The notes under the pieces: generated by a model
The model's database searches: none
What the model was told of the DNA's origin: nothing
Seen by the model: only the letters and a program-made list of their open reading frames with translations
NCBI RefSeq assembly: GCF_014705655.1
Contig: NZ_JACXIY010000008.1
Coordinates: forward strand, 1-64,000
DNA: 64,000 nt
Origin: Paenibacillus arenilitoris
GTDB lineage: Bacteria; Bacillota; Bacilli; Paenibacillales; Paenibacillaceae
Direction of reading: 5' to 3'
In this document: in pieces, positions 8,920-17,222 of the stretch
Layout: every line of letters starts with the position of its first letter
How positions within the stretch are numbered: the first letter of the stretch is position 1
Position numbers and translations under genes: made by a program

Positions 8920-10032
8920 CTCGTACGTTTGCTTCGTCCGCGGCTCGGGCTCGATGCCGAGCTCCTGCTCGATAAGCCGGCAGAACGATGCATAGCAGCT
9001 TTGCAGAGCGTTGTCGTCTCGCAAGTCCGCGTATACGGTCATCAGCTTCCGACAGATCACCTCGGAATAGGGGTCCTTCTCCTGCGCATCCAACAGCAGC
9101 GGAACGGCGTTCGCATGGCGTCCGGCCGCCGCTTCGGTCTGGGCCGCCGCCAGCACGAAGTCAACGTATTTCTGCCGAAGCTGCTCCCGCCTCGGCTTGG
9201 CCCAGGCGTAATCATGCTCCTCCAAATACGGTCCGGCGTACAGCCGCAGAACGTCCGCATAAGGCTGCCGCCGCCCGCCCGCCTTATGCGGCTCGGCCAA
9301 GCCTTGCTCGAACAGCTCGACGTCGGTCGTCAGATGGTCGGCATTCAGCCGGTAGCCTTCCTGCGCGTATTCGACGGCCGCGTCGATTTCCCATTCCTTC
9401 AGCAGCTTCCGGATTTGATACACCGAAGTGTGCAAATGCGTGGTCGCTTTGTCCGGCGGATAATCCGGCCACAGCAGGTCGAGGATGACGTCCTTGTCGA
9501 TCCATTTGCCCTTCTGATGCAGCATGTAGGCGAACAGCTCCTGCGCTTTGGCGGTGCGCCACTTGAGCCTCGCCCCGCTCTGGCCGCCGCCGCGGAAATC
9601 GAGCCGCCGAAAGGCGAGAATCGCCGCCTCGCGGCCGGGCTCGTCCGGTTCTTGCCGGGCGGCGGCCGTCATGCCGGCGTACTCGGCGATTCTCTCGACC
9701 GTCTTGGCCAGCCTCGCCGGGCTGACCGGCTTCAGCAAATAGTCGAGAGCGTTGAGCTCGAACGCCTCGATCGCGTACTCGGAGAAAGCCGTCACGTAGA
9801 CGATGCGGATACGGGGATCGATTTGCAAAAAATAGTTGGCGGCCTCCAGGCCGTTCATTTCCGGCATGCCGATATCGAGAAAGACGAAGTCCGTCGCCGT
9901 CTTGCTTACATGCTCCAACGCTTCGCGGGCCGTCGTAAATTTGCCGGCGACCGCAAGCCGCCCTTCCTCGGCGAGCATCCGCTCCAGATGAAGCAGCGCC
10001 GGTTTTTCGTCGTCTACCAGAATAGCGTTCAT
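8893..10032 (-). CDS. SARP-type response regulator (receiver, wHTH, BTAD)
   Basis: A 379-residue regulator: receiver domain (1-120) with acidic pocket VDDE, phospho-Asp 53 in FLDIGMPEMNG and Lys 101 in LLKPV; a winged-helix DNA-binding region (~150-230, with WPDYPPDKATTHLHTSVYQIRKLL); and a helical bacterial transcriptional activation domain (~240-375). It converges with the hybrid kinase and their 3' ends overlap by 27 bp on opposite strands. Pairing of a LytS-type kinase with a LytTR-like or SARP receiver supports their being partners. It may activate the divergent CheY gene or neighbouring genes. Confidence 0.9.
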   Translation of the reverse strand: MNAILVDDEKPALLHLERMLAEEGRLAVAGKFTTAREALEHVSKTATDFVFLDIGMPEMNGLEAANYFLQIDPRIRIVYVTAFSEYAIEAFELNALDYLLKPVSPARLAKTVERIAEYAGMTAAARQEPDEPGREAAILAFRRLDFRGGGQSGARLKWRTAKAQELFAYMLHQKGKWIDKDVILDLLWPDYPPDKATTHLHTSVYQIRKLLKEWEIDAAVEYAQEGYRLNADHLTTDVELFEQGLAEPHKAGGRRQPYADVLRLYAGPYLEEHDYAWAKPRREQLRQKYVDFVLAAAQTEAAAGRHANAVPLLLDAQEKDPYSEVICRKLMTVYADLRDDNALQSCYASFCRLIEQELGIEPEPRTKQTYELLLRSSRG

Positions 10033-10171
10033 GGCTGCAGCTCCTTGGCGAATGATGGTCGTTTCCTTCTACTATTCGCTTTCTGCCAGCTTGTTTCCTG
10101 TTGTTCAGAAACTGTTCAGCGCGAAGAGGTATGCTTGTAGGAAGGCTAAGGGGTTAAGGGGGAACAGGCGG

Positions 10172-10561
10172 ATGGCAACCGTACTAATCGTAGATGATTC
10201 CAAATTCGATCGTGAAACGTTAAAAGCGCTCCTGGAGGATGCAGGGCATCAGGTCGTGGGCGAAGCGGAGGACGGGGCGGAAGCCTACGTGCAGTATTTG
10301 CGTCTGCAGCCCGACCTCGTGACGATGGATATCGAGATGCCCGGAACGGACGGCGTGAAGGCGCTCCGCAAAATTTTGTATCACTTCCCGGACGCGAAGA
10401 TCGTCATGGTCAGCGCGATTGCCGAAAAGGGCGTCGTCATGCGGACGGTGTGGCTCGGGGCGAAGCATTTCGTCGCGAAGCCGATCGCCGCGAATAAATT
10501 TCTTGCGATCGTCAATTCGGTGTTAGGCGGAACGAACAAAGCCAGCTCGGCGTCTTTTTAG
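10172..10561 (+). CDS. CheY-like single-domain response regulator
   Basis: This 129-residue protein is a receiver domain alone: acidic pocket VDDSK, phospho-Asp 53 in VTMDIEMPG, the Ser/Thr switch in MVSAIAEKG and Lys 103 in FVAKP. The ATG is preceded by AAGGGGGAACAGGCGG; the longer open frame from 10031 crosses the divergent promoter region and is not real. It is closest to CheY of Firmicutes. It may accept phosphate from the neighbouring hybrid kinase, but no chemotaxis genes are near. Its stop codon lies inside the loop of its own terminator. Confidence 0.9.
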   Translation: MATVLIVDDSKFDRETLKALLEDAGHQVVGEAEDGAEAYVQYLRLQPDLVTMDIEMPGTDGVKALRKILYHFPDAKIVMVSAIAEKGVVMRTVWLGAKHFVAKPIAANKFLAIVNSVLGGTNKASSASF

Positions 10562-10580
10562 ACGCCGGCCGGCTTTTTTT
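10541..10580 (+). terminator. Terminator overlapping the cheY-like stop codon
   Basis: GCCAGCTCGGCGTC pairs with GACGCCGGCCGGC, followed by seven T. The stop codon TAG (10559-10561) sits at the loop edge, so the last codons form the left arm. Confidence 0.85.
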
Positions 10581-10671
10581 CTTGCATGATTCATCCGTCC
10601 GAGGGAACCGTATGGGTTAGAGGCTTTGTCTGCCAGGCGGACTGGGCGCGAAGCCGCATAGGAGGGGATCG

Positions 10672-11919
10672 ATGATGCACATGAGAGGAAGAGCCGTCTT
10701 GCTTGCGCTTCTTCCGGTTTTATTATGGTGGCTCGGAGGCGGCGTCGTTCACGCGGCCAGGACGGATGTGCCGGCAGCGGCTTTCGTGCGGGGAGGCGAC
10801 CTATGGCTGAAGGAAGGCGCGGACGAGCGAAAGCTGGCGGACGGACCGTTCATCCGGAATCCGAAGTGGTCGTTCGACGGCGAATGGCTCGCTTTCACGA
10901 AGGGCGAGCAGGAGCGGGAGCTATGGGTGGTCCATGCGCCGACGGGCCGCCGTTCCTTGGTAACGGCGGCGGGAAGCCGCTACTTTGAGTGGTCGCCGGC
11001 GGATCTCAAGCTCGCTTACCGGACGGAGCGGCGGCTGCAATACGTCGACGCCAGGCAGCCGGACAAGCCGATCGCGTCGGCCGACGGCATCGGCAATTAC
11101 TCGTGGCTGCCGGATGGGAAGGGCTTCTTCGCCTCCTCCGGCTCGGAGCTGCAGCCGGACGGCTGGACGCCGGTCATCCTGTACGAAATTCCGCTTCGGG
11201 CGCTGGGCGATCCGGACCGATACGTGACCGTTCACGTGCTGCCGAGACCGTCCGACGAATTTTTTGCCGTCGGCACCAGCTCGTTCAAATGGTCCGCGGA
11301 CGGCCGCTGGATCGCTTTTCTCGCGACGCCGACCGCTTCACTGTCCGCGGACAGCAATACGCTCTGCGTCGTTTCGGCCGACGGCGTCGTGTTCCGGACG
11401 CTGGATGAGATGGCGAACAACGAGCAATGGTTCGAGTGGGCGCCGAATGACGACCGGCTGGCCTTCATCAAGGGGGTCGGACGCGATGCCGGCGTGAACA
11501 AGCGGCTGAAGGTGCTCGATGTCGCCACCGGCAGATCGGCGGTGTATACGCCGGAGGGCTTCGCCGATCAGAGCTTGGTCTGGCAGGGACCGGGGCAAAT
11601 CGTCGTGTCGAGGGCGAAGGAATCCGCGCGGGACGTCAGCCTGAACGACCGGGACAAGCCGCGATTGTTCGCCATCGAGCTTGCGAGCGGGAGGCAGTCC
11701 GGGCTGACGAAGCCGCCCGCGGGCTTCGGCGATTACGTCCAGGCCGCGCTGCGGAACCGGCTGTCGTGGGTCAGGAGCGACGGGAAGACCGCGAACGCGC
11801 TGCTGAGCCGTCCGAACGGCAGGCGCGCAGCCTTGTGGATCGAGGGGCTCGATCAGGCATCGAATTATTACGGTCAGTGGTACTGGAACGAGGTTTTGCG
11901 ATTGTTCGATCGGCGATAA
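10672..11919 (+). CDS. Secreted beta-propeller (WD40/TolB-like) protein
   Basis: The 415-residue product has a signal peptide (1-28, hydrophobic LLALLPVLLWWLGGGVV, cleavage near HA-A) and then repeated blades such as NPKWSFDGEWLAFT, YFEWSPADLKLAY, SFKWSADGRWIAFLA and WFEWAPNDDRLAFIKG, which are TolB/PD40-type propeller repeats. An AGGAGG lies 6 bases before the ATG. It is probably an extracytoplasmic binding or scaffold protein; no catalytic domain is seen. It is monocistronic, ending at a bidirectional terminator shared with the convergent transferase gene. Confidence 0.8.
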   Translation: MMHMRGRAVLLALLPVLLWWLGGGVVHAARTDVPAAAFVRGGDLWLKEGADERKLADGPFIRNPKWSFDGEWLAFTKGEQERELWVVHAPTGRRSLVTAAGSRYFEWSPADLKLAYRTERRLQYVDARQPDKPIASADGIGNYSWLPDGKGFFASSGSELQPDGWTPVILYEIPLRALGDPDRYVTVHVLPRPSDEFFAVGTSSFKWSADGRWIAFLATPTASLSADSNTLCVVSADGVVFRTLDEMANNEQWFEWAPNDDRLAFIKGVGRDAGVNKRLKVLDVATGRSAVYTPEGFADQSLVWQGPGQIVVSRAKESARDVSLNDRDKPRLFAIELASGRQSGLTKPPAGFGDYVQAALRNRLSWVRSDGKTANALLSRPNGRRAALWIEGLDQASNYYGQWYWNEVLRLFDRR

Positions 11920-11924
11920 ATCGG

Positions 11925-11970
11925 AAGGGGCCGTCCTCTTCGGGCAATTAGCCTGAAGGGACGGCCCCTT
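11925..11970. terminator. Bidirectional terminator
   Basis: AAGGGGCCGTCC pairs with GGACGGCCCCTT (one bulge) around an inner GGC/GCC stem, between two convergent genes. Confidence 0.8.
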
Positions 11971-11978
11971 GTTCGCGT

Positions 11979-12950
11979 TTAGATCTGAACGAGCAGCAGA
12001 ATGATCGAGGACAAGCACAAGCAGGTGCTGATCAAGCAGAGGAACATGACCACCTGCTTCGTATTGAGCCCGGCCCGAAGCAGCCGGTAATGCGCCTGGC
12101 TGGCGTCGGCCTGGTAGATCGCTTTGCCTTGCAGCATTCGCCGGATGACGACGAACACGTTGTCGAAGATCGGCACCCCGAGCGCGAGAATCGGAATGAA
12201 GAGCGACATGATGGTCGCCTGCTTAAATGCGCCGTCCAGCGCGATGACCGCCAGAATGAAGCCGATGAAGGTCGCGCCTGCGTCTCCCATAAATATTTTG
12301 GCGGGAGGTTTATTGTAGCGCAGGTAAGCGACGGTCACGCCGACCAGAATAATCGCCATAATGGCCGAGTTGGACTGCCCCTTGGCGATGGCGACGATGA
12401 ACAGCGTAACCGCCGATATCGCGGCCAGTCCGCCGGCCAGCCCGTCCATGCCGTCGGAGAAGTTGATGACCGTCGTCACGCCGAATATCCATAGAATCGT
12501 CAGCAGGAACTGCAAGATGACGGGCAGCACCACGTATTCGCCGGAGAACGGGTTGTAAAACCCGGTAAACGCGATGCCGGAGGCGTATACGAGCACGGCG
12601 GCCGAGATTTGGACGATGAACTTCGGCAGCGAAGGGAAATCCTTGCCCTTCGTTTTGTACCAGTCATCGACCGTTCCGATAATGAGCAGCAGCACTCCGC
12701 CGGCGATCAGGGCGCCGGTCTGCAGGGAGAAGTCTCTCGTCACGAGCAGGTACGTCGCGAAGAAGCCGATAAAGATGACGTAGCTCGCGGTCAGCGGGAT
12801 CGGCTCCCGGTGAAGCTTGCGCTCCACGTCCTTGCGGGGCTTGTCCACAAAATCAAGCCGGAACGCCAGCTTTCCGAACGGCGGAATGAGCAAATAAACG
12901 ATAACAAAAGACAAGATTAACGAGAATGCGTATAAAATGATCGTCACCAC
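11979..12950 (-). CDS. WecA/TagO-like undecaprenyl-phosphate sugar-1-P transferase
   Basis: A polytopic membrane enzyme (~323 residues, about 10-11 helices) of the MraY/WecA family, which moves a HexNAc-1-phosphate onto undecaprenyl phosphate to start cell-wall glycopolymer synthesis. Visible motifs are GTVDDWY, NFSDGMDGLAGG, KIFMGDAGATFIGF and the cytoplasmic loop IYQADASQAHYRLL. In most WecA/TagO proteins that loop reads HxHHR, here SQAHYR, so one His is kept and two are changed. Start is uncertain: the frame is open to 13055, but a good promoter lies inside that extension, so I place the start at the GTG at 12950 just before the first helix. Confidence 0.82.
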   Translation of the reverse strand: MVTIILYAFSLILSFVIVYLLIPPFGKLAFRLDFVDKPRKDVERKLHREPIPLTASYVIFIGFFATYLLVTRDFSLQTGALIAGGVLLLIIGTVDDWYKTKGKDFPSLPKFIVQISAAVLVYASGIAFTGFYNPFSGEYVVLPVILQFLLTILWIFGVTTVINFSDGMDGLAGGLAAISAVTLFIVAIAKGQSNSAIMAIILVGVTVAYLRYNKPPAKIFMGDAGATFIGFILAVIALDGAFKQATIMSLFIPILALGVPIFDNVFVVIRRMLQGKAIYQADASQAHYRLLRAGLNTKQVVMFLCLISTCLCLSSIILLLVQI

Positions 12951-12978
12951 CAAAAAAAAGGTATGAAGGAACAACAAA

Positions 12979-13007
12979 ATTATACAATCGATGGAGACGA
13001 TTGTCGA
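12979..13007 (-). promoter_or_regulatory. Promoter of the WecA/TagO-like gene
   Basis: On the minus strand TCGACA and TATAAT are separated by exactly 17 bp. It lies just past the 3' end of the upstream gene (13034), and sets an upper limit for the transferase start. Confidence 0.75.
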
Positions 13008-13033
13008 TTGGAAGCGGTCGATGTGAGAAGATA

Positions 13034-13573
13034 TTAATCTGCCGGAAACAGACAATCGAGGGCTTCTCCGGCGGATAGGCGGCCTTCCGCGACCCCGATG
13101 AACGCCTCCATATAGAGCTGATGCAAATGGAGAATGAGGCCGTTCTGCGCGTCGATCGCCTTGACGTTCGCGGCGCTGCCGTTGTCCAGAAGCAGCAGAG
13201 CGTTATGCTTGTAGTAGACGACGCCCGTATCTTCGAACAAGCCGAAAGCGCCCAGCGGAAGGATCGTATTCAGCCTGGCTGCCAGCCGAAGCAGGTCGCC
13301 GAAGCGCCCCGGCGGGACGCCCTCCGCAATGGTCGCGAACGACTGCAGCATCGCAATGCCGGCCGCTTCGGCTTCCTCCATATGCGGCAGAAAGCACAGC
13401 TCCAGCCGAAGAAGCCGCTCCTCTTCGCCGATTCCGTCAAATGGCACGACGAGCGGGCGGTACCGCGGATCGTCCGCCTCGCCTGTCCGGCCGACGGGAA
13501 ATCCCGCGGCGAGATATTCGGATTCCAGCAATCGCAGCAGCTCCTGCGGCCCCGCGGCGTTCAAATGCTCCAT
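13034..13573 (-). CDS. Possible secretion-chaperone-like (YbjN/T3S-type fold) protein
   Basis: This 179-residue acidic protein starts at the ATG after GGGAGGTTAGGC; the longer frame is not supported. It has alternating alpha/beta pattern (RLLRLELCFLP, FGLFEDTGVVYYKHNALLL, a C-terminal helix LHQLYMEAFIGVAEGRLS) that resembles YbjN/type III chaperone-like proteins, but this is a judgement by eye, not a match. It follows the cargo-like gene by 19 bp in the same direction, so they are probably co-transcribed. Small acidic proteins beside an effector commonly act as its chaperone. Confidence 0.6.
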   Translation of the reverse strand: MEHLNAAGPQELLRLLESEYLAAGFPVGRTGEADDPRYRPLVVPFDGIGEEERLLRLELCFLPHMEEAEAAGIAMLQSFATIAEGVPPGRFGDLLRLAARLNTILPLGAFGLFEDTGVVYYKHNALLLLDNGSAANVKAIDAQNGLILHLHQLYMEAFIGVAEGRLSAGEALDCLFPAD

Positions 13574-13592
13574 GCCTAACCTCCCGTTAACG

Positions 13593-15062
13593 CTAAGTAT
13601 GCAGTTTCTTCGCGATAAGCTCGACCTTCGGCGTCCCCTTCGCGGCATCCGCCGTCAAACCGATATTCCGGATCAGGCTGACGTATTCCGGCTCGGAGCC
13701 GATGACGCCTTTCTTATGGATCGTATGGGCAAGGTCGGTAATAATCTGGCTGTAGCACTGCGCGACGGAGTTGAAGCCCCGCTTCTGAAGCAGCGTTGCC
13801 CGTACCTTGGCTCTATCCGGCTTCGCCTGGGGATCGGCCGCCTGCATCTCCGCAAGCTTGTCGTCGACGCGGAGGAACCGGTCGACGACCTCTTCCTTGC
13901 GCGCGCGCTTCTTGTAAAATTTGTAGACGGCGGCGACGCCGCCGATCGCGCCCGCGGCGCCGAGCAGCAGCCAGCCTACCGGCGTGGCCGCGCTGGCGAG
14001 CAGCAGCCCGCCGCCGACGATCATCGCGGCCCCTTTCACGGCTGTGGCCGCGCTCTTGTTCCGGTTGAGGCGCTGCGTGCTCGCGCCGATGCCCGCGGCA
14101 AGCCCAAGCTGCTCGTCCTTGCCGGCGGCGTTCTTCTCGATCTCGGTCAGGTTGCCCATGCGCTTGTTGTGCGTGTAAGCCCCCGCGATGCCGCTGACCA
14201 TGTAGGCGGCCCCGCCCGCCACGCCGGCCGCGCCGGCCGCCGCGGTCGCCGCCGTGCTCGTCGCCGCGCCGAGAAATTTCTGCGTGTTGACGACGCCGGT
14301 CGCGCCGAACCGGGCAAGATCGGCGACGCCGCCCCCGCCTTCGGCGACGATATTTTGCGCTTTGTCGTGCGTTCCCAGCGCCGCGTCGTGGTTCTGCGCC
14401 GCGTTGTAAATTTGCATGCCGGAGGTAATCCCGCTGAGCGCGGCCGATGCCGGGCCGAGATCCGTGACGGCGCCAAGCGCGCCTTCGTTCGAAGCGCCGA
14501 ACAGGCTTTGCGCTTCGCTCACGCTCGTGGCGGCCGCGCTCGAAGCGCCCACGGACGCCGCCGCTCCTGTCGCAGCGTACGTCACGTAATCCCGCTCGGT
14601 ATCCTCGTTGTAATTTTTCGTATCCTTGCCCTGCAGCGTCCGGACGATCGTCGAAAACTTGTCCCAGTCCACGCTAAAGCCGAGAAGGCCCGTCATGTTT
14701 TTTTTGGCTTTGGCCAGCGAAGGCGCGCCGCTTCCCCCGGCGAACAGGTTGACGGCTATTTTTTGCGTCATCGGGCTCAATCCTTCGAAAAAGGCGAACA
14801 AATCCGTTTTCTTGTCCTTCGCGGCTTCCGATTTGAGCCAGCTAGTTATCGCTTGTGAACCGACTTCCGATTTCGCTTCGCCGCCGGCCATTTGCAGAAC
14901 GGACTGCGCGGCCCGGTTGCCCGCCGACCGCTGCAGCTGCAGCAAGCCCGCCGGCGAGGCGGGGCGCTGCGAGAACTCCGCCGTGACGGACGGCTGGCCG
15001 GGCGTCGACTTGATAGACTCGCGATAAGTTGATTTTTTCTTCTGAATGGCTTGGTTCGCCAC
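13593..15062 (-). CDS. eCIS-cargo-like protein with hydrophobic translocation segments
   Basis: A 489-residue protein with a disordered, basic N-terminus (1-35) followed by LLQLQRSAGNRAAQSVLQM (~40-58), the L-x-LQR-x-x-GN-x-A motif that marks many cargo proteins of extracellular contractile injection systems and DUF4157-type toxins. The middle (~160-300) is Ala/Gly-rich with glycine-zipper-like hydrophobic helices; a stronger hydrophobic hairpin lies at ~350-395 and ends in KFYKKRARKEE. The C-terminal ~95 residues are helical and charged. No enzymatic motif is recognised. The segments suggest membrane insertion. No sheath, tube or baseplate genes are in the window. The gene after it may be its chaperone. 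Confidence 0.65.
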   Translation of the reverse strand: MANQAIQKKKSTYRESIKSTPGQPSVTAEFSQRPASPAGLLQLQRSAGNRAAQSVLQMAGGEAKSEVGSQAITSWLKSEAAKDKKTDLFAFFEGLSPMTQKIAVNLFAGGSGAPSLAKAKKNMTGLLGFSVDWDKFSTIVRTLQGKDTKNYNEDTERDYVTYAATGAAASVGASSAAATSVSEAQSLFGASNEGALGAVTDLGPASAALSGITSGMQIYNAAQNHDAALGTHDKAQNIVAEGGGGVADLARFGATGVVNTQKFLGAATSTAATAAAGAAGVAGGAAYMVSGIAGAYTHNKRMGNLTEIEKNAAGKDEQLGLAAGIGASTQRLNRNKSAATAVKGAAMIVGGGLLLASAATPVGWLLLGAAGAIGGVAAVYKFYKKRARKEEVVDRFLRVDDKLAEMQAADPQAKPDRAKVRATLLQKRGFNSVAQCYSQIITDLAHTIHKKGVIGSEPEYVSLIRNIGLTADAAKGTPKVELIAKKLHT

Positions 15063-15323
15063 TTTCTACCCCTCCGTGCAAGGAACAATGCTGCTGCTCG
15101 CCGATTGCGCCGTTCTCATCTGTCCGGTCCTTGTTATGTAGTTCTTTTATCATAGCACGACTTCCCGCGCCATTCTACAAAAATAGGCATGATTTCCCGG
15201 TGTTTGCCTCATGCGCGAAGCATGATTCCCCGGTCGGTCGAATAGACATAATGGACGATGCGGTAATGGAGAACGGGACAAGGCTCGGCGCGGCTTGCCC
15301 CGGGGGAAAAGGAGGCGGTCGGA

Positions 15324-16232
15324 ATGTGGCTGGATTGCGCCGTGATCGGAGGGGGGCCGGCCGGCCTGAATGCGGCGCTCGTGCTCGGCAGGGCGAGAAG
15401 AGTCGCGATCGTGTTCGACGACAATCGGCCGCGCAACGCGGTGACGCGCGAGTCGCACGGCTTCATTACGCGCGACGGCGTCGGGCCGAAGGAATTTCGC
15501 AGGCTTGCGCACGGGGAATTGGCGAATTACCCGTCCGTGACGGTCAAGCCGGACCGGGTGGTCGGGGTCGTGCGCGGCCAGCCGGGGTTTCTGGTGCAGA
15601 CGGGCAACGGCGTAATCTACCGGACGCGCACCGTCATCCTGGCAACGGGGCTCAAGGAGACGCTGCCGGCGGTGCCGGGCATACGCGAGTATTACGGCAT
15701 AAGCCTGTTCAGCTGCCCTTATTGCGACGGGTGGGAGCTGCGGGATAAGCGGCTCGTCGTCATCTCGGACAGCTCCAACGCTTACCACACCGCCAAAATC
15801 GTCCGCAATTGGAGCGGGGACATCCTGCTGTGCACGAACGGGGCGAACAACGTAAGCGCCGAACAGGAGGGACTGCTGGGGCGCAGAGGCATACGGGTCA
15901 ATCGAAGCCGAATCCGCGCCTTGGGCGGGGAGAGGGGCATGCTGCGCCGGATCGCGTTCGAGGACGGCGAAGAGGCGCGGCGGGAAGGGGGCTTCGTCTC
16001 CCCGAGATGGGAGCAGGGCGCGGCGTTCGGGGAGGCGCTCGGCTGCCAGGTGGCGCCATCGGGCGGCTTCGTCACGGACGATTACGGGCGAACGACCGCC
16101 ATCGGCGTCTACGCGGCGGGAGACGCCTCGATCATCACCCCCTCCCAGCTTGTCATCGCGGCCGGCGAAGGGAGCAAGGCCGCCATCGGCGTCAACATGG
16201 ACCTGACGAACGAGGATTTTTACGCGTATTGA
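15324..16232 (+). CDS. Thioredoxin-reductase-like FAD oxidoreductase
   Basis: A 302-residue flavoprotein with the FAD motif GGGPAG (9-14), the second motif VILATGLKE (~104-112), redox-active CPYC at 131-134 and the C-terminal FAD site YAAGDAS. The NADPH region (around residue 150, VVISDSSNAY) lacks the usual GGGxSA/G pattern, so cofactor use may differ from true TrxB. Alternative members of this fold reduce ferredoxin-like or bacillithiol partners. Start ATG follows AAGGAGGCGGTCGG. It is monocistronic; the next gene is 58 bp downstream with its own ribosome site. Confidence 0.85.
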   Translation: MWLDCAVIGGGPAGLNAALVLGRARRVAIVFDDNRPRNAVTRESHGFITRDGVGPKEFRRLAHGELANYPSVTVKPDRVVGVVRGQPGFLVQTGNGVIYRTRTVILATGLKETLPAVPGIREYYGISLFSCPYCDGWELRDKRLVVISDSSNAYHTAKIVRNWSGDILLCTNGANNVSAEQEGLLGRRGIRVNRSRIRALGGERGMLRRIAFEDGEEARREGGFVSPRWEQGAAFGEALGCQVAPSGGFVTDDYGRTTAIGVYAAGDASIITPSQLVIAAGEGSKAAIGVNMDLTNEDFYAY

Positions 16233-16299
16233 CGAGAAGATAGAAGGAGCTCGCCCGAATCGCGTATAATGGTGAAAAACGGGAGGGGATGTGGTTCAT

Positions 16300-17085
16300 A
16301 TGGGCGAGCGCGAGCTCACGCTCCCGCGGGAGATCGAGAGGCTTACCGCGGGCTGCCGGCGGCAGCGGGTAACCGTGGGCATGTCGGAATCGCGGACTTA
16401 TCGGCTGACCGGCGATGCGGGCCGTTTTTTCCTGAAGCATCACGCCGCGGACGCGGTCGAGAAGCTGCGCGGCGAGAAGGAGCGGATCGAATGGCTGCGG
16501 GGGAAGCTTCCCGTGCCGGAGGTCGTCCTCTTCGCGGAGGACGAGACGGGGGAATATTTGCTGCTGACGGAGATCGCGGGGCTGGACGCCTCGGAGAAGG
16601 CGCATGAGCGGTCGCTTCCGCAGTTGATCCGGCTGCTGGCCGAAGGGCTGCGCATGGTGCATGGCGTTCCGATCGCGGATTGCCCGTTCGACCGGACGCT
16701 GGCGGTCGTCCTTGCCGAAGCGGGGCGTCGGACCGGGCTTGGACTCGTGGACGAGGACGATTTCGATACGGTCCGGCAGGGCAGGCGGGCGGAGGACTTG
16801 TACCGGGAGCTGCTCGCAGGTAAGCCGGCGTCCGAGGATCCGGTCTTCACGCACGGCGACTACTGCTTGCCGAACGTCGTCATCCGGGAAGGCCGGATTG
16901 GCGGATTCATCGACCTCGGGCGGGCGGGAATCGCCGACAGGTATCAGGATTTGGCGCTGGCCGCGAGAAGCATCGGGTATAATTTCGGCGCGGAGCACGT
17001 GCCGGCATTCCTCGACGCATACGGGCTCGGCGAGCCGGACCAAGCGAAGATCGGCTATTACCAGCTGTTGGACGAGTTTTTCTAA
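16300..17085 (+). CDS. APH(3')-like aminoglycoside phosphotransferase
   Basis: This 261-residue kinase resembles APH(3') enzymes, which phosphorylate kanamycin-type aminoglycosides. It has the catalytic HGDYCLPN (His185, Asp187), the Mg-binding IDLGRAGIADRYQDLA (Asp205) and the family's C-terminal YYQLLDEFF. Lys46 in RFFLKHH is the likely ATP-anchoring Lys. Start is the ATG 11 bases after GGGAGGGG; a GTG three codons upstream is too close to that site. It is diverged from clinical enzymes, so the true substrate and any resistance are untested. A terminator follows at once. Confidence 0.85.
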   Translation: MGERELTLPREIERLTAGCRRQRVTVGMSESRTYRLTGDAGRFFLKHHAADAVEKLRGEKERIEWLRGKLPVPEVVLFAEDETGEYLLLTEIAGLDASEKAHERSLPQLIRLLAEGLRMVHGVPIADCPFDRTLAVVLAEAGRRTGLGLVDEDDFDTVRQGRRAEDLYRELLAGKPASEDPVFTHGDYCLPNVVIREGRIGGFIDLGRAGIADRYQDLALAARSIGYNFGAEHVPAFLDAYGLGEPDQAKIGYYQLLDEFF

Positions 17086-17100
17086 TCGGCGGCGAACAAT

Positions 17101-17139
17101 AAAAAAGAGCAAAGCGCGAAGCGCTTTGCTCTTTTTATT
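17101..17139. terminator. Bidirectional terminator
   Basis: AAAAAGAGCAAAGCGC pairs fully with GCGCTTTGCTCTTTTT around GAA, so it can stop transcripts of both the phosphotransferase and the convergent carbonic anhydrase. Confidence 0.9.
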
Positions 17140-17222
17140 TAAATATAAGAATTTATAAGGTTGCACTTATAAATGAGCTTATATTTCATCGCGATACGAG
17201 CTTGTGCCGCCAAAGGACGGCG

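Noticed and set aside
13329-14858. 509-codon plus-strand frame opposite the cargo-like gene
   Set aside because: Shadow of an Ala/Gly-rich gene; no ribosome site; low-complexity Arg/Gly/Ala content.
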